Made by a program: the position numbers and the translations under genes. From Peribacillus tepidiphilus (GTDB taxonomy: Bacteria; Bacillota; Bacilli; Bacillales; DSM-1321), in contig NZ_WIAQ01000004.1 of assembly GCF_009466385.1 (NCBI RefSeq), positions 1-64,000 of the forward strand: a stretch of 64,000 nt of DNA, in the 5' to 3' direction. The notes below the pieces were generated by a model that saw only the letters and a program-made list of their open reading frames with translations, was not told where the DNA came from and searched no databases. Shown here in pieces: positions 28,883-37,604 of this stretch (position 1 is the stretch's first letter; each line of letters begins with the position of its first letter).

Positions 28883-29119
28883 TTATTCTCTAAAGCCATT
28901 TTCTCTTGCATTGGCTTCGTCTTGAATTTCAGCTCGGAAAGCTTGGATGCTTTCTTCACGGCGTTGATTTTTAGCTTCAATTTGTTCTCTTTGCTCTGAA
29001 GAAGAAAAATGCAAAGATTCTTCTGCTCTTTCGATATTTTCAATTGTATTTTGAACCATATCCTGTAGCTTTTCTACATTATCTGAGCGATCGTCTTTAT
29101 TTGGCTTGTTCCAAGTCAT
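28883..29119 (-). CDS. tlp: Small acid-soluble spore protein Tlp
   Basis: This 78-residue, highly charged helical protein begins with WNKPNKDDRSDNVEKLQ and matches the Tlp (thioredoxin-like spore protein) family, a minor spore-core protein. It lies downstream of sspN, as in B. subtilis, where both are expressed in the forespore. The 148 bases between sspN and tlp may hold a separate promoter. AGGAGG precedes the ATG. It is not a thioredoxin despite the name. Confidence 0.92.
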   Translation of the reverse strand: MTWNKPNKDDRSDNVEKLQDMVQNTIENIERAEESLHFSSSEQREQIEAKNQRREESIQAFRAEIQDEANARENGFRE

Positions 29120-29267
29120 TGTTTTTTCCTCCTAGCTTAATGGTAGTGCAATACTATTTTGCATCACTATAGAAAAGATATTGGTTGAAATTATTGTTAG
29201 AATTAATTTATTGTAATTTTGTTATGTAAACTAAATGTAAGGACGGTAAAACCCGCCCTCACTCATG

Positions 29268-29411
29268 TTATTCGCCTTTTGTTTGGATGACAGCCGGATG
29301 GTCACCAGACTGATCCTGCATCTGGTTTCCTTTGTTTCCGCCTGCAGCTCTACTTTTTGTACCTATATGACTCGGTGTAAAATGCTTTGAATCTTTTTTC
29401 GGATTTCCCAT
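29268..29411 (-). CDS. sspN: Acid-soluble spore protein N
   Basis: A 47-residue frame from the ATG at 29411 reads [20 protein letters not shown] and then a Gly/Asn/Gln-rich tail with [16 protein letters not shown]. This is the SspN family. AAGGAGGGA is in the expected place upstream. It lies between tlp and the FbpB-like gene, as expected from synteny with B. subtilis. Expression should be forespore-specific. Confidence 0.92.
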   Translation of the reverse strand: MGNPKKDSKHFTPSHIGTKSRAAGGNKGNQMQDQSGDHPAVIQTKGE

Positions 29412-29481
29412 AAAAAAATCCCTCCTTTTCATTATAGTTTGTTAAAAAAGAGGGATTAAATAAGTAGTATATTTTTGAAGC

Positions 29482-29613
29482 TTATTCAGCTTTTTGTAAA
29501 TGTCTTTTTTCAAGACGATCTTCAATTTTTTCCATCGCTTTTACGTCACTTAGCAATTCTCTTTTGTTTTCCATTACTAATTCTTCAAAAGAACGTTTTC
29601 TTCTTCTTTTCAT
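29482..29613 (-). CDS. FbpB-like small basic protein
   Basis: A 43-residue frame starting MKRRRKRSFEELVMENKREL resembles the FbpB (Fur-regulated basic protein B) family, small RNA-chaperone-like partners in the iron-sparing response. It is strongly basic at the N-terminus and helical after it. A GAAGGTGA-type ribosome site precedes the ATG. I see no convincing Fur box in the 90 bases upstream, so iron control is not shown here. Confidence 0.7.
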   Translation of the reverse strand: MKRRRKRSFEELVMENKRELLSDVKAMEKIEDRLEKRHLQKAE

Positions 29614-29694
29614 TTATCTTCACCTTCTCAATATTATAATACCTACTATTCTTTCCAAATTAACAAAAAATTATGACATAATTGTTACAAATAA

Positions 29695-29725
29695 AAAATA
29701 AAAAATGCTCCGCGTTAACGGAGCA
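29695..29725 (-). terminator. Terminator of the thioredoxin-like gene
   Basis: TGCTCCG and CGGAGCA form a perfect stem around a six-base loop, followed on the minus strand by a T-rich tract, ten bases past the stop. Confidence 0.85.
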
Positions 29726-29735
29726 CGAAGAAATT

Positions 29736-30242
29736 TTATAGTTCAGCCATTTTTTCTTCCATATCTTTATACGACATGGCACCTAGGAATTTTTCTTGAA
29801 TAATCCCTTTTTCATCAATAAAGTAAGTTGTTGGAATTGTTAGGATTTGATAGGTTTTACTCACTTTATCTTCTTGATCCAATACGATTGGGAAGGTAAC
29901 ACCCATCGACTCGGCAAATCCTTTTACGTCATTATCTGGATCTATATTCACCGCAAGGATTATTTCATCATCATCCATATTCGTGTAATATTCCTGCATT
30001 TCCGGCATTTCCGCTTTGCATGGAGGACACCATGTCGCCCAAAAATTAAGCATGACTTTTTTTCCTTTAAAATCAGAAAGTTTTACTGTTTCACCATCAA
30101 GCGTCTGTAATTCAAAATCAGGGGCTTTTACACCAACTTTTAATCCAGGCAAACGATCTTCTTTTTTCTGCTCCATCGCGTGAACCATTGCAACTGTTAC
30201 TAGTAAAATCAATGCAACTGCAGCAGCAATTTTTTTAAACAT
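29736..30242 (-). CDS. yneN: Membrane-anchored thioredoxin-like protein (ResA/YneN type)
   Basis: From the ATG at 30242, with AAGGAGG five bases before it, the product has 168 residues: an N-terminal signal anchor (FKKIAAAVALILLVTVAMVHA), then a TlpA/ResA-like thioredoxin domain. The redox motif is WCPPC within FWATWCPPCKAE, and the cis-proline lies in LTIPTTYFID. It would act outside the membrane in thiol reduction, perhaps with CcdA, encoded at 49.5 kb, supplying electrons. Position beside acnA matches yneN. Confidence 0.9.
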   Translation of the reverse strand: MFKKIAAAVALILLVTVAMVHAMEQKKEDRLPGLKVGVKAPDFELQTLDGETVKLSDFKGKKVMLNFWATWCPPCKAEMPEMQEYYTNMDDDEIILAVNIDPDNDVKGFAESMGVTFPIVLDQEDKVSKTYQILTIPTTYFIDEKGIIQEKFLGAMSYKDMEEKMAEL

Positions 30243-30480
30243 AAGAACCTCCTTAACCAATAAGGTGTGAAATGAAAAAGCTGATCATGAAATACCCCAC
30301 TATAAATGTAATGATCCCTATAAAATGTATGTATAAGCAAAAAGCAAATATATCCAATTCATCTTAACAAATAGATTGCCAAAATAAAAGCCCTCCAACA
30401 TCATCCCTCTTTTTTAGTTTACAACAACCATAAAAAAATGGAAAGAGATACATAGTAGGGTATATTTTTTATTTAAAAAT

Positions 30481-30600
30481 CGGCTGTTCAAAAAGGACAA
30501 CTTCATTAAAAAATCAAGAATAGTGATCTATCGTTATTCATAAGCATAAAAAAGGGGCATCCAAAAGTCGAAAATTCGACTCATTGGATAGCCCCACTTA
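30481..30600. repeat. Dispersed terminator-associated repeat, copy 2
   Basis: Second copy of the repeat at 11091-11210, in the same orientation and also directly beyond the stop of a minus-strand gene (acnA). The outer AAAGGACAACTTCATTAAAA and the inner hairpin are conserved; the middle is not. Confidence 0.7.
30554..30595 (-). terminator. Terminator hairpin of acnA
   Basis: GGGGC-ATCCAA pairs with TTGGAT-AGCCCC around an inner GTCGAAAATTCGAC hairpin, thirteen bases past the acnA stop. Confidence 0.65.
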
Positions 30601-30607
30601 TTTTGAT

Positions 30608-33334
30608 TTAAGCCTTTTGTTTATCTTTAGTTTGAAGTTTCTCACGAAGTACCATTGGAAGGATCCCGCCATGACGATAGTAGTCAATTTCCACTTCACT
30701 ATCAAAACGAACGAGTACTTCAAATTCCTTCTTGCTTCCATCCTCTGCAGTTGCAGTTACTTTCACAAGATCACGAGGTTTTACCGTTTCATCAATTTGA
30801 ACTTCAATTACTTCTTTACCTGTTAAACCAAGTACATCAGCATTTTCTCCTTCTTTAAATTGAAGAGGAAGAACACCCATTAGAACTAGATTAGAACGGT
30901 GGATACGTTCGAAGCTTTCTGCAATTACAGTTTTAATGCCTAAAAGGTTTGTACCCTTGGCAGCCCAATCACGAGAGCTTCCCATACCGTAATCTTTACC
31001 AGCTAGAACAACGAGACCTGTTCCATCTTGCTTGTATTTCATACAAGCATCATAAATGGACATCACTTCGCCAGTTGGCCAATAGGTTGTGTAGCCACCT
31101 TCAGTTCCAGGTGCAACTTGGTTACGGATGCGGATGTTTGCAAATGTACCGCGCATCATCACTTCATGGTTACCACGACGAGATCCGTAAGAATTGAAAT
31201 CACGAGGTTCAACACCATTTGCACGCAGATAAATACCTGCTGGAGTGTCTTTGCCAATTGATCCAGCTGGGGAAATATGGTCTGTTGTTACTGAGTCACC
31301 AAATTTACCCACTACACGTAAACCAGAAAGTGGTTTAACTTCTCCTGCATCTGGAGATAATCCTTCAAAGAATGGAGGATTTTGAATATATGTTGAGCTG
31401 CTGTCCCATGTATATAAAGGATCGTTTCCTGTTTGGATTTGGTTCCAACGCTCATTATTATTAAATACTTGCTCATACTCTCTACGGAATAACTCTGGTG
31501 TAACTGTGCTCTTCACGACCTCATTTATTTCATCTGTAGATGGCCAAATATCTTTGAAGAACACATCATTTCCGTCTTGGTCTTTTCCAATCGGTTCATG
31601 ATTAAAATCAATATTTACAGTTCCCGCTAGTGCATAAGCCACTACAAGTGGAGGTGAAGCTAGATAGTTAGCTTTTACTAATGGGTGTATTCGTCCTTCA
31701 AAGTTACGGTTACCAGATAGGACGGATGTAACTAACAAATCGGATTCTGCAATAGCTTTTTCAATTTCATCAGCTAATGGACCAGAATTACCGATACAAG
31801 TCGTACAGCCATAACCGACTACGTTAAAGCCCAATTGCTCAAGGTAAGGCAGCAATCCAGAATCACGAAGATATCCAGTTACAACCTTAGATCCTGGCGC
31901 TAAAGATGTTTTAACATAAGCAGGAACTTGAAGTCCTTTTTCAACAGCTTTCTTAGCTAGAAGCCCTGCACCTACGAGAACATATGGGTTAGAAGTATTG
32001 GTACAGCTCGTAATGGCTGCAATCGCAACGGCACCTGTTTTCATTGTAGTTTCCGTACCGTTTGCAAATTGAACAGTCACTTCTTTATTGATGTCAGCTG
32101 CGTCTAATCCGAAGCCTTGGTTACCTGCAGGAGCAGTTAATGCTTCATTAAATGCTTTTTTCATCATTGAAAGCGGAATTAAATCCTGTGGACGTTTAGG
32201 TCCAGAAAGATTTGCTTCAATTTCAGATAAGTTCAGTTCCACTACATCTGTGTAAACCGGCTCAGCATTTGGATTGAAGAATAGTCCGTTTGCTTTACAG
32301 TAGACTTCTACAATCTTGATTTGCTCTTCGTCTCGGCCTGTTAATCTCATATATTCTAAAGCTTCATCGTCAACTGGGAAGAAACCGCAAGTAGCACCAT
32401 ATTCAGGAGCCATGTTTGCGACTGTAGCACGATCAGCAAGAGGTAAAGTTGCAACCCCAGGGCCGAAGAATTCAACAAATTTTCCTACTACACCTTTTTT
32501 ACGTAGGACTTGAGTTACTTTTAATGCTAAATCCGTTGCAGTTGCACCGTTTGGAAGCTCCCCAATTAATTTAACACCGATTACTTCAGGTACTGGGAAG
32601 TAAGATGGCTGTCCAAGCATTCCAGCTTCTGCTTCAATTCCTCCAACACCCCATCCAAGTACACCGATTCCGTTAATCATCGTTGTATGGGAGTCTGTAC
32701 CTACAAGAGTATCCGGATATGCTTCAAATTCGCCATTTTCACCTTCAACAGCGTGAACAACATTCGCTAAATATTCAAGGTTTACTTGGTGAACGATCCC
32801 TGTTGCTGGAGGTACTGCACGATAATTGTCAAACGCTTTTTGAGCCCAGCTTAAGAATTGATAACGTTCAGCATTTCTTTCAAATTCTAAATCCATGTTC
32901 ACTCGTAAAGCGTCAGGTGTTCCTGCTTTATCAACTTGAACAGAGTGGTCAATTACTAGATCAACCGTAATTTCTGGATTGATTTTATCTGGATCTCCGC
33001 CAAGATCTGCCATAGCTTTTCTCATAGAAGCTAAGTCTACTACTGCTGGTACTCCAGTAAAGTCTTGAAGGATAACGCGTGAAGGCTTAAATGGGACATC
33101 TACATCCTTCACTTCGTTTGTTCCCCATTTTGCCAAGTTTTCTACATGTTCTTTTGTTATAACTCGACCATCTGCTTGACGAAGTACAGATTCAAGCAGA
33201 ACTTTAATAGAGTATGGAAGTTTCCCAACATTTCCAACTCCTGCTTCTTCTAAAGCACTTAATCGATAGTAGTTGTAGCGCTTACCATTGACTTCGAAGG
33301 AACTTCTCGCATTAAAAAAGTCTTGTTTTGCCAT
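30608..33334 (-). CDS. acnA: Aconitate hydratase
   Basis: This 908-residue aconitase (citB in B. subtilis) interconverts citrate and isocitrate. The three cluster cysteines lie in [10 protein letters not shown] and [14 protein letters not shown], and the C-terminal swivel domain has [13 protein letters not shown]. The length is that of bacterial AcnA and of the IRP-like bifunctional enzymes, so an RNA-binding role when the cluster is lost is possible, as known for B. subtilis. The start follows GAAGAGGGGAAG. Upstream there is a CcpC-type dyad. The direct neighbours (yneN, sspO) match B. subtilis. Confidence 0.97.
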   Translation of the reverse strand: MAKQDFFNARSSFEVNGKRYNYYRLSALEEAGVGNVGKLPYSIKVLLESVLRQADGRVITKEHVENLAKWGTNEVKDVDVPFKPSRVILQDFTGVPAVVDLASMRKAMADLGGDPDKINPEITVDLVIDHSVQVDKAGTPDALRVNMDLEFERNAERYQFLSWAQKAFDNYRAVPPATGIVHQVNLEYLANVVHAVEGENGEFEAYPDTLVGTDSHTTMINGIGVLGWGVGGIEAEAGMLGQPSYFPVPEVIGVKLIGELPNGATATDLALKVTQVLRKKGVVGKFVEFFGPGVATLPLADRATVANMAPEYGATCGFFPVDDEALEYMRLTGRDEEQIKIVEVYCKANGLFFNPNAEPVYTDVVELNLSEIEANLSGPKRPQDLIPLSMMKKAFNEALTAPAGNQGFGLDAADINKEVTVQFANGTETTMKTGAVAIAAITSCTNTSNPYVLVGAGLLAKKAVEKGLQVPAYVKTSLAPGSKVVTGYLRDSGLLPYLEQLGFNVVGYGCTTCIGNSGPLADEIEKAIAESDLLVTSVLSGNRNFEGRIHPLVKANYLASPPLVVAYALAGTVNIDFNHEPIGKDQDGNDVFFKDIWPSTDEINEVVKSTVTPELFRREYEQVFNNNERWNQIQTGNDPLYTWDSSSTYIQNPPFFEGLSPDAGEVKPLSGLRVVGKFGDSVTTDHISPAGSIGKDTPAGIYLRANGVEPRDFNSYGSRRGNHEVMMRGTFANIRIRNQVAPGTEGGYTTYWPTGEVMSIYDACMKYKQDGTGLVVLAGKDYGMGSSRDWAAKGTNLLGIKTVIAESFERIHRSNLVLMGVLPLQFKEGENADVLGLTGKEVIEVQIDETVKPRDLVKVTATAEDGSKKEFEVLVRFDSEVEIDYYRHGGILPMVLREKLQTKDKQKA

Positions 33335-33731
33335 TGTACTGCTTCCCCTCTTCCATTTTCAATTCATAAAAAAGTAGGCTGGTCTATTTTCCTTTATAAA
33401 ATAGACTTCTAATACTTCAATATAAAAGAAAAATCCGTAAATGTCGAAAAGTTTGAATATTTACTTCTATCATAACTTTTCTTACAATTTCATCTTAATA
33501 TAAGAATCAACATAAGTAAATAACAAGAAAGTTATTGTTTTTGATAAGTTTTTCTTATATTTAAAAGATTTCATTTAACTCGAACTTGATTTGTCAAGGT
33601 TTAACATTCCATGATTTTCCCTTTAAAAATGATACGAAACAAATTTTTATTATCTCACAAAAACAAATTTACTGTTTTATTCGTATAGAACCTACCCTGT
33701 CTTTTCAAACTAAAATAGGAGGTGAAAAAGT
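33335..33731. promoter_or_regulatory. acnA-sspO divergent promoter region with CcpC-type dyad
   Basis: This 397-base region separates two divergent genes. It holds ATAA-N7-TTAT at 33544-33558, the dyad bound by CcpC (citrate-responsive LysR repressor) in front of citB in B. subtilis, 210 bases upstream of the acnA start. Other ATAAG-like half sites occur nearby. The acnA and forespore sspO promoters must also lie here but I cannot place them. Confidence 0.6.
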
Positions 33732-33881
33732 GTGGGAAAAAGAAAAGCCAATCATATTATTCAGGGTATGAATGCTGCAAGCGCCCAAGGGAAAGGCACA
33801 GGATACAATGAAGAGTTTTCTAATGAACCTCTAACAGAAGCTCAAAGACAAAACAACAAAAAACGAAAGACCAATCAATAA
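33732..33881 (+). CDS. sspO: Acid-soluble spore protein O
   Basis: The 49-residue frame starts with GTG at 33732, reads [20 protein letters not shown], and ends in a Lys/Asn/Gln-rich tail. It matches the SspO (CotK) family. TAGGAGGTG lies nine bases upstream and decides the start. It is divergent from acnA, as in B. subtilis, and sspP follows further downstream. Forespore expression is expected. Confidence 0.9.
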   Translation: MGKRKANHIIQGMNAASAQGKGTGYNEEFSNEPLTEAQRQNNKKRKTNQ

Positions 33882-33987
33882 AAGGTAATGGAGCGAGAAG
33901 TGTCGAAACCATTAGAATCGGGTATCGCCTTTTCTGCTCTTTTTGTTACTTTTTGGCAGTCAAATACAATAACACGTCTTTATCACA

Positions 33988-34022
33988 TGAAAAAGAGCCA
34001 ACCACATGATCGGGTCAGCTCT
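33988..34022 (-). terminator. Terminator of the minus-strand helical protein gene
   Basis: On the minus strand AGAGCTGACC and GGTTGGCTCT pair, followed by five T residues, six bases past the stop at 34029. Confidence 0.75.
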
Positions 34023-34028
34023 GGATGA

Positions 34029-34298
34029 TTAATCCAAGTTATTTATTTCGTTCACAATACTTTGCAAATCCCTTTGGTATTGCTGAAGCTGGACTCTTTG
34101 ATGCTCTGAGGCAACTTCCAATGCATTTTCGATTTGTTCGTAGGCTTCTTGCACTTCTTCTTTTAAATGGGCAAGCTGTTTTCCATAGGAAGCCCCGTCT
34201 TTGACAAGCTCATTGTATACATCATCTGCCTCTGCAAATCCCTGCTGTGCTGCTTGGAAAGCTTGCTGTTTATCTTTATGGTAAGGCATGTTTGCCAA
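34029..34298 (-). CDS. Small all-helical protein, possibly YtzC-like
   Basis: This 89-residue, Gln- and Glu-rich protein is predicted all-helical, with heptad-like spacing through LKEEVQEAYEQIENALEVA and LQQYQRDLQSIVNEI. It bears some resemblance to the short YtzC-like (DUF2524) proteins of bacilli, but I am not sure. It has a good ribosome site (GAAAGGAG) and its own terminator. It lies between sspO and sspP on the opposite strand. Function unknown. Confidence 0.6.
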   Translation of the reverse strand: MANMPYHKDKQQAFQAAQQGFAEADDVYNELVKDGASYGKQLAHLKEEVQEAYEQIENALEVASEHQRVQLQQYQRDLQSIVNEINNLD

Positions 34299-34405
34299 CT
34301 CCTTTCAAGCATTTCTTTTCTTAATTTGGCACGATTTCATCATTGTTATACATGAATAAAACGTCAGAAAAGAAACAATATAGGAAGGAAAGGAGGTTGG
34401 CAAGT

Positions 34406-34549
34406 ATGAACAAAAACGATGGCAAAGATATGCGCAAAAACGCACCAAAAGGGGATAACCCCAATCAACCAGCACCAATGAGCGGATCTCACAAAGCAAA
34501 AAACCAAAAACATTCACGACAAAAACACAACTCCGGTCACGACATGTAG
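34406..34549 (+). CDS. sspP: Acid-soluble spore protein P
   Basis: A 47-residue frame from the ATG at 34406 begins [20 protein letters not shown] and ends [21 protein letters not shown]-like, matching SspP (CotL). AAGGAGGTTGG lies just upstream and decides this start over one 21 codons earlier. Synteny with sspO, cotM and acnA agrees. Expected to be forespore-expressed. Confidence 0.9.
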   Translation: MNKNDGKDMRKNAPKGDNPNQPAPMSGSHKAKNQKHSRQKHNSGHDM

Positions 34550-34594
34550 TACATTGCCTCCACTGAGGGAAGTTTCACTTTATTTTACCCGAAG

Positions 34595-34626
34595 AGCAGG
34601 CGCTTGGCGGAAAGCGCCTGCTTTAT
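34595..34626 (+). terminator. Terminator of sspP
   Basis: AGCAGGCGCTT and AAGCGCCTGCT form an 11-bp stem around a six-base loop, followed by TTTATGG. It lies about 45 bases past sspP. Confidence 0.75.
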
Positions 34627-34638
34627 GGAATATCGAAA

Positions 34639-34663
34639 CCCCCTGCTATCCATTGACAGGGGG
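34639..34663. terminator. Second hairpin, between sspP and the membrane protein gene
   Basis: CCCCCTG and CAGGGGG pair around an 11-base loop. It lies between convergent genes, and its weak T-run makes its role uncertain. Confidence 0.45.
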
Positions 34664-34738
34664 TTCGTTAGATTTTTTACATGTAGAAGCTTATTTACCT
34701 AAGAAGTAAGCGTATATGAGAGCCACGGCCTCTTTCCT

Positions 34739-35188
34739 TTATGCAGGCTCTCCTTTTTTTCTCATTCGATTAAAATAGAGGAATATTGGTAATGGAATCA
34801 CAATAAAGCCTAGGCTTTTAATTATTTGATTTTTCGCGTTATTTTGCTGTCTCGCTTTCTCATCCTTCACCATTTGTTCATATTGAGAACGCAGCTCTTC
34901 TTCAGATAAATTGGTTTCATTCTGTCCGTCTTTACCTGATTGCTTCATATCCTTAAAATCTTGAAATGATTGATAATATGCTGGAGGGTTGACTAAATCA
35001 GCCGTAGCCATAAAAATTGAGATTCCACCACCAATGACCATCATCAAAGTAGCAAAAAGAACTAAATATATATATAAATGACGAAACATATTTTCTCCAC
35101 CGCCTTCTTTATTTTTCACAGCAATCCCGATGATAAAAACAATGAGCACTATAGGTAATAACGTCAAAAGGATGCTAAATGCAATCAA
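34739..35188 (-). CDS. Membrane protein of unknown function
   Basis: This 149-residue protein has three hydrophobic helices: two at the N-terminus (about 3-22 and 37-62) and one near the C-terminus (about 122-140). A charged soluble stretch of about 50 residues with EELRSQYEQMVKDEKARQQ lies between them. No family is recognised. The gene is directly downstream of selA on the same strand with a gap of about 60 bases, so it may be co-transcribed, but nothing in the sequence links it to selenium. Confidence 0.6.
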   Translation of the reverse strand: MIAFSILLTLLPIVLIVFIIGIAVKNKEGGGENMFRHLYIYLVLFATLMMVIGGGISIFMATADLVNPPAYYQSFQDFKDMKQSGKDGQNETNLSEEELRSQYEQMVKDEKARQQNNAKNQIIKSLGFIVIPLPIFLYFNRMRKKGEPA

Positions 35189-35249
35189 AAAATCGCCTCC
35201 GGATTCTGTTTAGTAGATTAGACGCTCTAGATTACTTGATCGTTACCAA

Positions 35250-36650
35250 TTAAGTAAATATTCTCTTTAATGCATCTTTAATTTCGGCCAATTCTTTCTC
35301 ACGAATCGTCCTAACATCGAATATAAGTTTGTCTTTTCTAATTCTTGCGACTACTGATGGAGACTGTGTTCTTAAGCTTTTGTGAAGGCTCTCTGCTGAC
35401 ATTGAAAAATGATCCAATACTACAGTATAGGTTGGCATCGTTTCTTCAGGAAGTGAGCCTCCGCCAATGGTACTTTCATCTTTTTCAATTATGGCCGAAA
35501 TCGATGGGACTTCATCATTTATCATGTTAGCTAATAGTTGGGCTTTCTTGTTTAACTCTTGTTCGGAAACTAATAGATCTTTTAATACCGGTATCGTTCC
35601 CGCAGCCCTTTTTTCACTTACGTATTCGGCTAAGGTTGCTTCAAGTGCAGCTAAGGTCATTTTATCCACACGCAGCACCCTTGCAAGCTGATGCTTTTTG
35701 AGCCTATCGATCAAATACTTTTTACCGGCAATGATCCCTGCCTGTGGTCCTCCAAGAAGCTTATCACCGCTAAATGACACGAGATCTGCCCCTTTTTTTA
35801 TAACCTCTTGGACAAGCGGCTCCTCCCCAATCGGAAGATCATATAACACCCCGCTTCCCAAATCCTCATAGTAAATAATATGATCATGCTTACGCGATAA
35901 TTCGATCAATTTCTCTGATTCCACATTCTTAGTAAAACCGATTATTTTAAAATTGGAGGTATGTACCTTCATAATCATGGAGGTATTTTCATTTATGCTA
36001 TTCTCGTAATCGGATAAATGAGTTTTATTCGTCGTACCTACTTCTCTTAAAATAGCCCCACTTTCTTCCATTATTGAAGAAACTCGAAAAGAACCTCCAA
36101 TTTCTACAAGCTGTCCACGTGATACGATCACTTCCTTGCCTTTTGCCAAAGCCTTTAAAATGAAATAGACGGCTGCAGCATTGTTATTTACAACCATAGC
36201 GGCTTCGGCTCCAGTCATTTCCTTAATCCACTCTTCAATGTGGCTATGTCTTGACCCTCGCTTCCCAGATTCCAAATCGTACTCCAAATTCGAGTAATTT
36301 GATGCAATGTTCATGACATGTCGGACAGCTTCATCACTTAATACAGCTCGTCCCAAATTGGTATGTAAAACCGTACCTGTCGCATTAATGACCCTTTTTA
36401 AGCGATACGAGAATTTATTATTCAAACGATTTTCTAATCTCGCAAATAACTTAGATATAAACGCTTCTGTGCCTGGGTGTTCTCCCTGCCATTTTCCCGA
36501 AAGCAAATGATGTCTAGCATCAGAAAGTGCATCTCTTAATAGGGCTGTTAATCGTTCCTCCTCTATCAGATACTTCCGTTGTAATTTTTGGAACTGCTCA
36601 TGCTTCTTTAGCTCATGAACAGGAGGAATAGCACGTAGTAAACTTTTCAC
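35250..36650 (-). CDS. selA: L-seryl-tRNA(Sec) selenium transferase
   Basis: This 466-residue, PLP-dependent enzyme converts Ser-tRNA-Sec to Sec-tRNA-Sec with selenophosphate. The PLP lysine is Lys297 in SFSGDKLLGGPQAG, close to Lys295 of E. coli SelA. The N-terminal domain (residues 1-70) that binds the tRNA, and the ATGTVLHTNLGRAVLS and VVNNNAAAVYF segments, are all present. Length is normal and the frame intact. Together with selB, selD and tRNA-Sec in this window it completes the bacterial Sec pathway. It lies between sspP and cotM, genes that are adjacent in B. subtilis. Confidence 0.95.
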   Translation of the reverse strand: MKSLLRAIPPVHELKKHEQFQKLQRKYLIEEERLTALLRDALSDARHHLLSGKWQGEHPGTEAFISKLFARLENRLNNKFSYRLKRVINATGTVLHTNLGRAVLSDEAVRHVMNIASNYSNLEYDLESGKRGSRHSHIEEWIKEMTGAEAAMVVNNNAAAVYFILKALAKGKEVIVSRGQLVEIGGSFRVSSIMEESGAILREVGTTNKTHLSDYENSINENTSMIMKVHTSNFKIIGFTKNVESEKLIELSRKHDHIIYYEDLGSGVLYDLPIGEEPLVQEVIKKGADLVSFSGDKLLGGPQAGIIAGKKYLIDRLKKHQLARVLRVDKMTLAALEATLAEYVSEKRAAGTIPVLKDLLVSEQELNKKAQLLANMINDEVPSISAIIEKDESTIGGGSLPEETMPTYTVVLDHFSMSAESLHKSLRTQSPSVVARIRKDKLIFDVRTIREKELAEIKDALKRIFT

Positions 36651-36780
36651 AAGCTGACCTCCGTAGGATTTTTTTCCATTATAGCACTCTCACAAAATTT
36701 CTGTGAATACATACAATATAAAACTAAACCTTTTATAAAATCAGGTTCGAATGTTTTTAACATAAAGTGAGGAATAGGTA

Positions 36781-37182
36781 ATGGACAAAAGTACTTCGAA
36801 TAAGAAGGGAGATTCACTTACTTTCGAACAGTGGATGGAAAAGTTTTTTTTGGACCCATTTACTAGCTACTTAGACGAGTCTGAATTCAGAATTGACGTA
36901 TATGAAACAACAGAAGAATATATAGTAGAAGCTTTATTGCAGGAATATTTGCCAAAGCAATTAGAAGTAGAAGTCAATCATGATGTTTTAACCATCAAGA
37001 TGGAGGCAGAAGAAATCGGAAAGACATTCAGAAAAAAAAGGAACATCCGTTTTCCTTTTTATATCTATAACCATTCTATTAACGCGTTTTATGATCATGG
37101 CATCCTTGAAGTCAAAATTAAGAAAACCAAAAACACACATACAAACCAAAAAAAACAGATCCAAGTGAAATCTATAAAATAA
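36781..37182 (+). CDS. cotM: Spore coat protein CotM-like, Hsp20/alpha-crystallin fold
   Basis: This 133-residue protein has an alpha-crystallin-type beta-sandwich (FRIDVYETTEEYIVEALLQ, then LEVEVNHDVLTIKME and HGILEVKIKK). It resembles CotM, the Hsp20-like outer coat protein of B. subtilis. The gene order yneK-cotM-sspP-sspO-acnA agrees, though other genes are inserted. The family IxI motif is replaced by a lysine-rich C-terminal tail. Expected expression: mother cell, late sporulation. Ordinary small heat-shock protein is the alternative. Confidence 0.75.
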   Translation: MDKSTSNKKGDSLTFEQWMEKFFLDPFTSYLDESEFRIDVYETTEEYIVEALLQEYLPKQLEVEVNHDVLTIKMEAEEIGKTFRKKRNIRFPFYIYNHSINAFYDHGILEVKIKKTKNTHTNQKKQIQVKSIK

Positions 37183-37229
37183 AGGCTGGAACACAACGAT
37201 CGTTTCTTGTTGATTCCAACCTTTTGCTT
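37183..37229. terminator. Bidirectional terminator between cotM and the SelW-like gene
   Basis: AAAGG-CTGGAA and TTCCAACCTTT pair on either side of a long AT-rich centre that includes CAACGATCGTT. It lies between two convergent stops. Confidence 0.6.
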
Positions 37230-37469
37230 TTATAATTCTTCCATTAATTTAATAATTTCTTCGTGGTCAGGAAAAACACCTGTCTCCTTTTTTGAGAAAA
37301 TAAGTTTTCCATTGACTGTCACTTCAAACACTCCACCTGAACTAGGAACCATTTCAAGCTTGGTGACACTTCCACGAAAATGATGAAACAAATCTTCCGC
37401 GAAACTCGCGGCTTTTGGCGCATAGTTTCACATCATGCAAAATTCTACTAGAACCTCAAACTTTTTCAT
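37230..37469 (-). CDS. SelW-like selenoprotein (Rdx family) with in-frame UGA
   Basis: Reading the TGA at 37428-37430 as Sec gives a 79-residue protein with the redox motif Cys-Met-Met-Sec at residues 11-14. It continues with the family signature GGVFEVTVNGKLIFSKKETG. This is the CxxU and C-terminal pattern of the Rdx (SelW/SelT/SelH) thioredoxin-like selenoproteins. The first ATG of a pair (37472 or 37469) follows AAAGGGG. A perfect hairpin lies 16 bases after the TGA. The gene diverges from selD with about 135 bases between. A stop-based gene finder would lose it. A translated cysteine homologue would have CxxC here. Confidence 0.9.
37397..37411 (-). promoter_or_regulatory. Candidate SECIS hairpin of the SelW-like gene
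   Basis: CCGCGA-GTT-TCGCGG is a perfect six-base-pair stem with a GTT loop on the transcribed strand. It begins 16 bases after the UGA and puts the loop G 22 bases away. A G at the tip and this distance suit bacterial SECIS elements, which SelB reads. Confidence 0.7.
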
Positions 37470-37472
37470 CAT

Positions 37473-37604
37473 GAAATCCCCTTTTAATAGAAATGCGGAA
37501 TTACGTGTAATTGTAATATAAGCATGTTGGTAAAGCAAATAAATTACATTACTACCCTCATTAGGCTAAGTTCATATATACTAATAAAAGGAGGTGATAT
37601 ACAT
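37473..37604. promoter_or_regulatory. Shared upstream region of the SelW-like gene and selD
   Basis: The two selenoprotein genes are divergent across these 132 bases. AAAGGAGGTG in front of selD lies at 37587-37596. The region is AT-rich and must hold both promoters, which I cannot place with confidence. Confidence 0.5.

Noticed and set aside
29614-29694. Fur box in front of the FbpB-like gene
   Set aside because: The region is AT-rich, but I find no GATAATGATTATC-like inverted repeat good enough to call.
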